From: Caviibacter abscessus
GTDB lineage: Bacteria; Fusobacteriota; Fusobacteriia; Fusobacteriales; Leptotrichiaceae
Direction: 5' to 3'
NCBI RefSeq assembly: GCF_001517835.1
Contig: NZ_LOQG01000036.1
Span: 81,942 to 145,941, forward strand
DNA length: 64,000 nucleotides
Both the position numbers and the translations under genes were made by a program. Below are positions 26,267 to 33,501 of the stretch, one piece after another (the stretch's first letter is position 1; each line of letters opens with the position of its first letter). The notes beneath the pieces are model-generated. The model was not told where the DNA came from. It worked only from the letters and a program-made list of their open reading frames with translations, and searched no databases.

Positions 26267-28225
26267 ATGGAAAAAATACAAATTGAATTAATGAATGAGT
26301 TTAAATACTTATCAAACTTAAAATCTAACAAATCAAAAACTATGTTTACATTTAATGTAAGAACTCCAGATGTAAAAGAAAATAGGTACTTAAATAATCT
26401 ATATTTATATAAAGATAATCAAAGTATATGTTTAATTGAAAATGACACTTTTACATTTAATGATTGGTTAACTGATGATAGTATAATAATCAAAAGAAAA
26501 AATAAAGATGATGATGATTATACTTCAACATTTTTTAAACTTACATTAGGACAAGGAGAAGCAAAAAAATTATTTAGCATACCTTTACCTGTGTTAAATA
26601 TAAAAAGAATTGATGATGAAAACTATTTGATTCATGCAACTATTAATACGAAATATCCTGATCTTTATTTAAAAAATTCTAATGAGAGAAAACAAATAAT
26701 TACTGACATAACTGAAAATAATTTTAAAGTTGAAATAGAAGAAATTCCTTTTTGGGAAAATGGTGGAACTTATACAGCATACCAAAGACATCATTTATTC
26801 ATATTTAATAAAAATCAAAATGAATTAACACCTATAATGAATGATGTTTATGACAATGTTTCAACGTTTGATATTGATAAAAATAAAATAGTATATATTT
26901 CATCTAATTTCAAAGAAAAACTTGATTTTTATTCTGGAATATATGAATATGACTTATTAACTAAAACAACTAAAGTTATTTATGAGAAAAAAGATTTTGG
27001 ATTTTCTAATGTATTATATACAAAAAACTATATCTTTACATTAGCTTCAGATATGAAAACTTATGGAATAAACGAAGACACAAGACCTTATTTAATTTCA
27101 CGTGATACAAACGAAATGAAACTTATGTTTTCTGAACCTTTACGTTTTGGAAACACAACAGGTTCTGATGCAAGAATGGGTTCAAATAAATACATTGAAA
27201 TTGATTATGAAACAAATAAACTTTTATTTATCTCAACAGATGAAAATATAGCAAAACTTATGAAATATGATGGTAAATTAACTGTTGAATCAGATTATAA
27301 CGGTTCTATTGATGGATTTACAATGATTAATAACGATATTTATACTTTAGCATTTGTTAATAACAATTTAGCAGAAATATATAAAGGATCTGAAAAAATA
27401 ACTAATTTTAATGACAGTATTTTTGAAAATAAATATGTAGCTACACCTTTAGCTATAAAGTTCTATTCAAATGGAAGTGATATAACAGGATTTGTTATGT
27501 TACCTGAAAATTTTGATAATACGAAAAAATATAAGGCAATACTTGATATTCATGGAGGACCTAAAACTGTTTACAGTACTATATACTATCATGAAATGCA
27601 AGTTTGGGTAAATTTAGGATATGTTGTTATGTTTACTAACCCTCATGGTTCTGATGGTAGAGGAAACGAGTTCAGTGATATCAGAGGAAAATATGGTTCT
27701 ATAGATTATCAAGATTTAATGAAATTTGTAGATGTTGTTTTAGAAAAATATCCTAATATTGATGAAAATAATCTTGGAGTTACAGGTGGATCATATGGTG
27801 GATTTATGACTAACTGGATAATAACACAAACAAATAGATTTAAATGTGCTGTAACTCAACGTTCAATATCAAACTGGACTTCAATGTATGGTGTAAGTGA
27901 CATAGGATTCTGTTTTGCAGGCGATCAAAACAATACAAAATTTGAAGATGACAATTTCTTTGATACTTTATGGAATTATTCACCGCTTAAATATATAAAA
28001 AATTGTAAAACACCTACTCTAATAATACATGCAGATGCTGATTATAGATGTCCTATAGAACAAGGATATCAATTATTTAATTCTCTTAAAGTTATGGGAA
28101 TTGATTCTAAAATGATTGTATTTAAAGATGAAAACCACGAACTTTCTCGTAGTGGTAAACCAAAAGCAAGAATTTCAAGACTTACAAATATTACAAATTG
28201 GTTTGAAAAATATTTAAATGGATAG
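26267..28225 (+). CDS. S9 family prolyl-oligopeptidase-like serine peptidase
   Basis: A 652-residue cytoplasmic peptidase: an N-terminal beta-propeller region (about 1-390), then an alpha/beta hydrolase domain. Catalytic residues are visible as Ser509 in GGSYGGF, Asp near 590 in HADADYRCP and His624 in DENHELSRSGKP. The ATG at 26267 follows AAGGAG by seven bases; the frame is open a little further upstream but overlaps the pseudogene's end. It likely degrades short peptides, matching the M18 and M32 peptidases elsewhere in the window. An IS remnant begins 11 bp after the stop. Confidence 0.9.
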   Translation: MEKIQIELMNEFKYLSNLKSNKSKTMFTFNVRTPDVKENRYLNNLYLYKDNQSICLIENDTFTFNDWLTDDSIIIKRKNKDDDDYTSTFFKLTLGQGEAKKLFSIPLPVLNIKRIDDENYLIHATINTKYPDLYLKNSNERKQIITDITENNFKVEIEEIPFWENGGTYTAYQRHHLFIFNKNQNELTPIMNDVYDNVSTFDIDKNKIVYISSNFKEKLDFYSGIYEYDLLTKTTKVIYEKKDFGFSNVLYTKNYIFTLASDMKTYGINEDTRPYLISRDTNEMKLMFSEPLRFGNTTGSDARMGSNKYIEIDYETNKLLFISTDENIAKLMKYDGKLTVESDYNGSIDGFTMINNDIYTLAFVNNNLAEIYKGSEKITNFNDSIFENKYVATPLAIKFYSNGSDITGFVMLPENFDNTKKYKAILDIHGGPKTVYSTIYYHEMQVWVNLGYVVMFTNPHGSDGRGNEFSDIRGKYGSIDYQDLMKFVDVVLEKYPNIDENNLGVTGGSYGGFMTNWIITQTNRFKCAVTQRSISNWTSMYGVSDIGFCFAGDQNNTKFEDDNFFDTLWNYSPLKYIKNCKTPTLIIHADADYRCPIEQGYQLFNSLKVMGIDSKMIVFKDENHELSRSGKPKARISRLTNITNWFEKYLNG

Positions 28226-28268
28226 ATAAAAATAAAGTGGACTATTGCAAGCATAAAAAATGCTTTAG

Positions 28269-28315
28269 CTCATCAAAAAAACTCGTAATCATACTATTAG
28301 ATTACGTGTTTTTTC
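28269..28315. terminator. Hairpin near the left end of the IS remnant
   Basis: AACTCGTAATC and GATTACGTGTT form a near-perfect stem (one mismatch) around an AT loop, with A-run and T-run flanks. It can end transcription from the S9 peptidase gene (+) and from the former transposase gene (-). Confidence 0.7.
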
Positions 28316-28324
28316 TTTTAATTT

Positions 28325-28760
28325 ATGCAGTATTATTCCATCTATCCTTATTCTTTTGCATATGTATTTTTAAATTAAAGCCCATTAAACTCTTTTCTAT
28401 GAATTGCTTTGACTTTTCTAATATCTTTTGCTTTATCGTTTTTTATATCCTTTTACAAAAACTTGATAAAAAAGATAATATTTCATTAAGTGATTCGAAA
28501 TTTTTTGAGTAATAACTGTTTGTATAACTTATTAAATTATTAATTTTATTAGAAAAAGCATAGATAAGCACAGAAAGAAGTCTAACGGGATGAACTTTAG
28601 TTTTGTAATAAAATACTTTATTTAAATAACTTAGATCTAACACCTCCAAAATATTTTTATACACTACAGGATCATTGTTAGGAATTTCCAAATGTATCAA
28701 ATTGAAAAATTTAGGTTGATTTATTTTTAAATTTAGTTTAAAATGAAATACGTTGTTCAT
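28325..28760 (-). pseudogene. IS1182-family transposase, N- and C-terminal fragments
   Basis: A 105-codon fragment starting at ATG 28760 shows the N-terminal pattern of these DDE transposases: an FxLxxxQPKFF-type start, IPNNDPVVYKNILEVLDLS, then VHPVRLLSVLIYAFSNKI, which aligns with the 'hPkxLLkvliYAysnkiySsR' region. It ends at a stop at 28443. About 25 bp further on, another frame reads SLMGFNLKIHMQKNK, resembling the extreme C terminus (FNLKKLHxKxQ). No catalytic DDE region lies between. A TATAAT box stands shortly before the ATG. Confidence 0.65.
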
Positions 28761-28829
28761 AGGTACATTATACCATAAAACCTTGATTTCACTAGGTTTT
28801 GTTGGGATTTTGTACCTTTTTTTGTAAAA

Positions 28830-28859
28830 AAAAGGAAGCTTAAATTTTTGCTTCCTTTT
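28830..28859. terminator. Hairpin near the right end of the IS remnant
   Basis: AAAAGGAAGC (28830-28839) pairs with GCTTCCTTTT (28850-28859). It lies just inside the right terminal repeat, ahead of the transposase promoter, where IS elements often carry a terminator against read-in. Confidence 0.7.
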
Positions 28860-29360
28860 GGGGACTTATTTTGCAACAGCCCCTTTTTATTATGATTGCC
28901 TTTTTTTCTATTTATCTCCATTTAAATGAATCATATTATCTGGCATATCTCTAATCCATACTTCTATCTCCCATGCTAATGATGATGAAAATATTTTAAA
29001 GTCTAAAAATGCAGTTATATATATTTTCCCAGCATAAACATTTTCTGTCATGTTTTCAATTTTTTTATTCTTTTTGGATCTGGTATTCCTACTGAAGTTA
29101 TAGCCTCAATAAAATAAATACAGTTTTTTCTTTTCTGAATTATGCCTTAAGTATTAAAGTTTAGATCTTCTCACTTTACCAATTCTATTAACTTCAATTT
29201 TATATTCATATGAATTATTCCTTCAATTTCTTACAGTGAAATTTCTATATTATAAAGTTTATTATTATAGATTTTTACTGTATAATACTAGGATTATGTG
29301 TGTTACTAGTCTATTATTACCCTTTTGTTTCCATTAACAAGAAATTTTAAAATCTTATAT

Positions 29361-29384
29361 AAAAGGTCGCTGCAACTACCTTTT
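29361..29384. terminator. Terminator after the hydrophobic peptide gene
   Basis: AAAAGGT (29361-29367) pairs with ACCTTTT (29378-29384) around a TGCA-rich loop. On the minus strand it lies about 15 bases after the stop codon of the 23-residue peptide gene. It is nearly symmetric and could also end plus-strand transcription. Confidence 0.65.
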
Positions 29385-29398
29385 TAATTAAAATAATT

Positions 29399-29470
29399 CT
29401 AATATATTATTCTTGGAAATAAAAGAAAAATTAGTATTAAAATTATAAGTATTACACACTTAGAAAGCAT
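29399..29470 (-). CDS. Small hydrophobic peptide, candidate type I toxin (23 aa)
   Basis: A 23-codon gene starting MLSKC and ending FPRIIY, with an unbroken Ile/Leu/Phe/Val core long enough to cross the membrane once. Three independent signals support it. An unusually strong ribosome site AAAGGAGGTGA (29475-29485) lies four bases before the ATG, an extended -10 TGATATAAT (29502-29510) lies upstream, and a hairpin terminator follows. The composition recalls Ibs/Sib-type toxins of type I toxin-antitoxin systems (for example ...VIILIVLLLISF...), though similarity in such short peptides may be convergent. Just upstream on the same strand is a predicted small RNA with 16 nt complementary to this start region. 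The gene sits inside a dead restriction gene, so it persists for reasons of its own. Confidence 0.65.
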   Translation of the reverse strand: MLSKCVILIILILIFLLFPRIIY

Positions 29471-29501
29471 AGCTTCACCTCCTTTCGAGATGTGCTTTAT
29501 T

Positions 29502-29510
29502 ATTATATCA
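29502..29510 (-). promoter_or_regulatory. Extended -10 promoter of the hydrophobic peptide gene
   Basis: The minus strand reads TGATATAAT, a perfect extended -10 (TGnTATAAT). No good -35 is visible, as is usual for this promoter class. Transcription would begin near 29495, giving a 5' leader of about 25 bases that contains the AAAGGAGGTGA site. Confidence 0.65.
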
Positions 29511-29523
29511 TACGAAATAATAT

Positions 29524-29593
29524 AAAAAAAGAGAGATTGCAGTCTCTCTTTTTTATGCTCTCTAAGTGTTTTTTATTTAACAATATATTGTAC
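29524..29593 (-). ncRNA. Predicted small antisense RNA (candidate antitoxin)
   Basis: A short transcription unit of about 70 nt with its own promoter (29600-29628) and a strong hairpin terminator: AAAAAAGAGAGA and TCTCTCTTTTTT around a 6-nt loop. The segment between promoter and hairpin contains ACACTTAGAGAGCATA (minus strand, 29554-29569). It can pair over 16 consecutive positions, one of them G-U, with the peptide mRNA (29456-29471), covering its AUG and first codons. It lies upstream of the target on the same strand rather than opposite it, so it would act in trans. No open frame with a ribosome site is seen in it. Confidence 0.55.
29525..29554. terminator. Terminator of the predicted small RNA
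   Basis: A 12-bp perfect stem (29525-29536 with 29543-29554) flanked by T-runs on either strand. On the minus strand it separates the small RNA from the peptide promoter 15 bp further on. Confidence 0.8.
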
Positions 29594-29599
29594 ATTTTT

Positions 29600-29628
29600 A
29601 TTATATACTTAATTTTAAAAATAAGCAA
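29600..29628 (-). promoter_or_regulatory. Promoter of the predicted small RNA
   Basis: The minus strand shows TTGCTT (29623-29628), a 17-bp spacer and TATAAT (29600-29605). It is stronger on paper than the peptide gene's -10-only promoter, as expected for an antitoxin RNA made in excess. Confidence 0.6.
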
Positions 29629-30073
29629 TACTTTTTTATTTTCAGATTGAGATAATATCTGGCATTTTTCTTATTATTTTTTTTGGACTATATAAATAAA
29701 TTAAATTTTCATGAGATTTCAAAAAAATATCTTTTTCTTTTTTCCACTGATTTGATTTATATGTTTTAATTAATACTAACATTTCGTCAGTTAAACAATA
29801 CACGTAGCTAGGACTGTTTGTTGCTTTCCAATTATCTTCAATAAAAGCTACATTTCTAAAGTATGCATTGCCTATTAGCATATGAAACTTCGTAAAAACT
29901 TCTGATAAAAGCTATAACATCATGTATTCTTATACATTTATTTGTAGCTTCGACCATTCATCATTCTTTTTAGTATTTGCCATTGCTAAAATAACATATC
30001 CACATAAGTCTTATTGTTGTTTTAGTGGAACTTTAAATTCATTTAAAATGTTCTTTTCTTGGCTTCTTCTAAT

Positions 30074-30250
30074 TTAGAAATACATAAATCTCCTTAATAT
30101 TTCATCGTACATTATTTCAGACTTAGATATAACCAATAGCATTTGTCTATTCAACCTATTTTTATAAGATCATAGCAATCATTTCTAAACATATCTAATT
30201 TTAAACGATTAAAATTTTTATTATTAAAAATTTTCAATAATTAAAAAAAT
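30074..30250 (-). pseudogene. C-terminal remnant of a DNA methyltransferase (restriction-modification partner)
   Basis: Upstream of the restriction gene, minus-strand frames give NFNRLKLDMFRNDCYDLIKI and then, after a one-base shift, NRQMLLVISKSEIMYDEIL, ending at TAA 30074-30076, so its tail overlaps the restriction gene's start. I read this as the tail of the cognate adenine methyltransferase by position and style; the fragment is too short for firm assignment. No catalytic methylase motif remains between here and 30340, where the next gene's terminator begins. Confidence 0.4.
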
Positions 30251-30339
30251 TCTAAAAACCTTTAGCTCTTATTTTCAAACCATTACAAATTATAATAGTT
30301 TGATTTCAATTTTCTTAAATTTTCCCTATTGATAAAAAA

Positions 30340-30364
30340 AGATTGGCGTTTAAGCCAATCTAAT
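30340..30364 (-). terminator. Terminator of the 30.4-kb outer-membrane protein gene
   Basis: AGATTGGC pairs with GCCAATCT around TTAAAC; on the minus strand it is followed by a run of T. It is the same hairpin, bar one loop base, as that after the paralogue at 34.5 kb. Confidence 0.85.
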
Positions 30365-30369
30365 ATATA

Positions 30370-31398
30370 TTACCATTCATATTTAGCTGATAAGATACCT
30401 TTACCGTTAATTTCTACTTGTGGTTGGAATTTAACCTTTAAAGGCATTTGTGCTATAGCACCTAATTTTAATCCAATAACTGGTCTATATTCAACCTTTA
30501 ATTCAGGTTCAAAAATAACTTGAGCCCATTGTGAATTGTTAATAGCTTTTATATCAGTAAGTTCTGCTTTTAATGTAAATTTAGGAGTTAGTGTAACAAC
30601 TTCTATAGGTTTGTAATCATATAAAACTGAAACTAAAGATTTAACACTTCCTTCAAGAACATTACTACCATTCTTTTTATAAGCAATTACACCTTCTAAT
30701 TTACCTTCTACTGTTACTATATTTGTATATTTCGCTTCAGGTCTAATTTCAACTTTTAATTCTTCATGTTTAGTGGTATCTGTCTTTACTGTTTCTACAG
30801 CTTTAACTTGTAATTTTAATTCTGTTGAAGGTATAGTTTTTAATTTACCATTAAATTCTAATCCTGCGTGTGCTTTAATTTCATCAAACTTCACTCCACC
30901 TAAAGCTTTAAGACCTAATTCAACATCTTTTATACCTTTATAATTAAATCCTAATTCAGCATCAAGACTTCTATTTTTTTCTACAACTTTTTTAGCTCCA
31001 TAACTTAATTTACCAAAAATATCATAATTAGATACATTAGTATTTGCTTCTAATTCAAATTTAGTATTTAAATCAAAATTAGTTTCTGCTTTTAATGATG
31101 TTCCTATTCCGTAAAATTTAGGGAAAGCATATTTAGCCCAAACTTTTGAATCTTCTTTTTTGAAAAAATTGTACTCTGACATTTTATTTCCATTAGATTT
31201 AATCTCTAAACCTGCTGAAAACCCTGTATTTTCTACTTTTATTTCACCTTTTAATTTTGTTTCTAACTTTGTTTCTTCTGATTTATAATCTTTATATAAT
31301 TTACTTGATATTGCTCCTTCTACTTCAACGAACCCTTTTACACTACCATATGATAGTGCGGTGCTGATAATTGATAACAATATTAAACTTTTCTTCAT
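30370..31398 (-). CDS. Outer-membrane beta-barrel protein (paralogue of the 33.5-kb gene)
   Basis: A 342-residue protein with a clean signal peptide (MKKSLILLSIISTALSYG) followed by alternating polar/hydrophobic strands and a C-terminal aromatic (SAKYEW), the beta-barrel export signature. It is a paralogue of the gene at 33502-34506: both begin with a VEGAI/VQGSI segment, contain SKVWAKY/SKVWAEY, and end KYEW. Function is unknown; a porin or lineage-specific surface protein is likely. Its promoter region shares a direct-repeat element with the paralogue. Confidence 0.75.
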   Translation of the reverse strand: MKKSLILLSIISTALSYGSVKGFVEVEGAISSKLYKDYKSEETKLETKLKGEIKVENTGFSAGLEIKSNGNKMSEYNFFKKEDSKVWAKYAFPKFYGIGTSLKAETNFDLNTKFELEANTNVSNYDIFGKLSYGAKKVVEKNRSLDAELGFNYKGIKDVELGLKALGGVKFDEIKAHAGLEFNGKLKTIPSTELKLQVKAVETVKTDTTKHEELKVEIRPEAKYTNIVTVEGKLEGVIAYKKNGSNVLEGSVKSLVSVLYDYKPIEVVTLTPKFTLKAELTDIKAINNSQWAQVIFEPELKVEYRPVIGLKLGAIAQMPLKVKFQPQVEINGKGILSAKYEW

Positions 31399-31451
31399 TT
31401 TTAAATATCCTCCTAGATTATCATTGTATTCTATATCTAATTGTTAGCACA

Positions 31452-31514
31452 AGTATACCTTTTTTTGTAAAAAAACGATTTCAAATCTTAGAATTTCCTT
31501 AGAAGATATTTAAC
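31452..31514 (-). promoter_or_regulatory. Promoter with upstream TTCTAAG direct repeat
   Basis: On the minus strand: GTTAAATAT, then two TTCTAAG copies 11 bp apart (31498-31504 and 31487-31493), a 29-bp gap, and -10 TATACT (31452-31457). There is no good -35. The same arrangement precedes the paralogue at 33.5 kb. The remainder of the 333-bp divergent gap to 31731 shows only AT-rich sequence and an AGGAAAGG ribosome site at its right edge. Confidence 0.65.
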
Positions 31515-31731
31515 TTTTTTTATAGAACTCTTTGTATAATCTTATATACATTAAGTGTATAAATATAAAAATATATTTAACCATTTTGGTTCACGTTTAG
31601 AAACAAATTAACAAAAATACTTTGAAAACTTGAATTTTTGTACTTTCCAGGCATTTTATTTACATATATAGTCATTTGTGATATAACGTAAAAAATTATG
31701 CTCATATATTTTAGGAAAGGATTTAAATTAA

Positions 31732-33281
31732 ATGAAAAAATTACTTTTATTATTTAGTTTTATAACTATATGTTTAGCTAAAGAGAATTTAAAACTTGAA
31801 TACAATTATAATAATGGACATAAAATTATTGTTAATTACAACGGTAAATATGTTGATGCTAATACAAATTATGAACTTTCTTTACATTCTAATAATGAAA
31901 AAGATATTTTTGGAAGAATAAATCTTTCTTATATTAATGAAAACATCAAATTAGGTGGATTTACAGATTATAAATACAAAGATGCAAAATTTCATTTTGA
32001 AGCTGGACTTTATGCAGGCTTAATATTAAAAACGATTTATTATTACCTACAACAAAATATTTTGTAGCTGAAAAAACAACCACTTTTAAATATAAAACAC
32101 CACAATCTCAACAACTTCTTGCTCTATCTAAACCAGAATCTGATGAAAAAAGTAAAATAGAAAAAGGATTAAATACATTTTTAAATAATAAGGTTATAAA
32201 AAAATTAAAAGATTTTGCTCAAAAAGGTAAAATTCCTAAAATGAAAATTTCATATTATGATAATTATTCTTTAATGTCATTTAAAGAGGAAGGTTTAAGT
32301 ATATATCAATTAGCTCCTTTACGCACACTATTTAATGACCAAAATGTAAAAAATGCAATCATTCAAAATTCTCTTAGTTGGTTTCTTCCTTATGAAAAAT
32401 TTATTACATTTGAAAATTGGGAAATAGAACAAGATGCAAGAAGAAAAGTAATTCAAACAAATAAAAAGAAAGTTAATTACATAATACCTTTGTATGCTAA
32501 ATTAGGTTATCATCAAAAAATAGATAATATAAATATAGGATTTGACACAGAATTTAATTATGAATCTGTTGGATTAAATTACTATATAAACCATAGAATT
32601 GAAAAAACTGGAGAAATAGTCAAAAATCAAAATGTTTTTAAAGTACGCAGTAACTTACAAAATTTTAAATATAGTATAAAACTATATGCAAATTATGAAA
32701 TAAATAATTGGAATATAAGCAGTTCGATATATTTAAAATATAGACTATCAACTCAGGATATTAGTATAGATGAAGTAACTGATCATTTTGTACTTAATAA
32801 AGCATATTTAATTAAATTTTTGATAATGAACTACGGATTAAAGCTTGGTATTGCAAAAGATGATTATATAAAAGGAATTACTCACGAATTATTAGTTAAT
32901 CCAAAATTTAAGGTTTCTTATACATATAATATGGAACAATTTAAGTTAATTCCCTCTGTTACTTTATCTATGAATTACTATAAATTTGATAAAGACTATA
33001 TAATAAAGATTTTTAGTAATGAACTAACAGAAAAAGAAGCTAAAGAAGGATTTATAAAACCTATTAAAGCTCAAAATATAAATTTAAAAGAAAATATCAT
33101 ATACCTTGACTATTCAATTAAACCAGAACTTACTTGTTCGTATGAAATTAATAAAAACGTAGAAATTTTTGCAAATGGTGGTGCAGATTTTACAATGAAA
33201 CCTGTTAAACTAAATGGAAAAAACACACATGAACTTAATGCTAAAGGTATTGGGAGTCTAGGATTAAATTTTAAATGGTAA
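31732..33281 (+). pseudogene. Frameshifted outer-membrane beta-barrel protein gene
   Basis: The gene starts at ATG 31732 with a signal peptide (MKKLLLLFSFITICLA) and runs in frame to about 32019 (FHFEAGLYAGL). A single missing base near 32020 then shifts it. The other frame continues KNDLLLPTTKYFVAEK and stays open to 33281, ending GIGSLGLNFKW, a C-terminal Trp typical of barrel proteins. Restoring one A would give about 516 residues. The middle contains a charged, probably extracellular or plug-like segment. The clean downstream frame of over 400 codons suggests a very recent mutation, phase variation or a sequencing error. Function is unknown. Confidence 0.75.
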
Positions 33282-33401
33282 AAAATTAAATTATCATTAA
33301 ATAAATGAAATGAAACAAATCCTTAAATATCATATGGTTAAAATATTTACCTTAATATTTATATCGTTATAATATACCAATAAATACCTCAAATAAAAAA
33401 G

Positions 33402-33464
33402 GTTAAATATGTTTCTAAGGAAATTCTAAGATAAGACATTTTTTTATTTTTTTGAGGGTATACT
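33402..33464 (+). promoter_or_regulatory. Promoter with upstream TTCTAAG direct repeat
   Basis: GTTAAATAT, TTCTAAG (33413-33419), GAAA, TTCTAAG (33424-33430), a 28-bp gap and TATACT (33459-33464). This is nearly identical in order and spacing to the element before the inverted paralogue at 31.45-31.51 kb. Confidence 0.65.
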
Positions 33465-33501
33465 GTTACTAATATTTATAAGAATATGTAGGGGGAAACC
33501 A

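Larger units (their letters stand above)
28237..28883 (-). mobile_element. Deleted IS1182-type insertion sequence remnant
   Basis: The left end GTGGACTATTGCAA (28237-28250) is an imperfect inverse of the right end TTGCAACAGCCCC (28871-28883); the right end reads GGGGCTGTTGCAA outward-in, a terminus style common in IS1182 relatives. Between them, on the minus strand, are an N-terminal transposase fragment (28443-28760) and a short C-terminal-like fragment (about 28325-28420). The element is about 650 bp, against roughly 1.6-1.8 kb for intact members, so the catalytic middle is deleted. A hairpin near each end is typical of insulation against outside transcription. Confidence 0.7.
28908..30085 (-). 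pseudogene. Decayed BsuBI/PstI-family type II restriction endonuclease, interrupted by a small cassette
   Basis: Reading all three minus-strand frames gives a recognisable BsuBI/PstI-family protein. The start is ATG 30085 after AAGGAG, then ISKLEEAKKRT, DLCGYVILAMAN, DEWS and EATNKCIRIHDVIAFIRSFY (family: WSEATN..IRIHDIIxFI), KATNSPSYVYCLTDEMLVLI and FLKSHENLIYLY. After a gap comes CIYFIEAITSVGIPDPKRIKK, then AGKIYITAFLDFKIF and LAWEIEVWIRDMPDNMIHLN, ending at TAG 28908. Several frameshifts and stops separate the pieces, so it is dead. About 300 bp (29341-29641) between the YLYSPKK part and the VNGN part have no counterpart in the family and carry the toxin-antitoxin-like cassette. The original enzyme would recognise CTGCAG if family specificity held; that is inference. 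Confidence 0.85.

Noticed and set aside
28237..28512. Plus-strand 91-codon open frame
   Set aside because: It runs antisense to the IS remnant, crosses a terminator hairpin and has no ribosome site; judged a shadow.
29281..29384. Fst-like convergent antisense RNA on the plus strand
   Set aside because: TATAAT at 29281 and the symmetric terminator allow it, but no -35 or extended -10 is present, and the same-strand RNA with start-codon complementarity explains the locus better.
29555..29650. Plus-strand open frame also beginning MLSKC, opposite the small RNA
   Set aside because: It has no ribosome site and its start lies in the terminator flank. The shared MLSKC is explained by the 16-nt inverse match.
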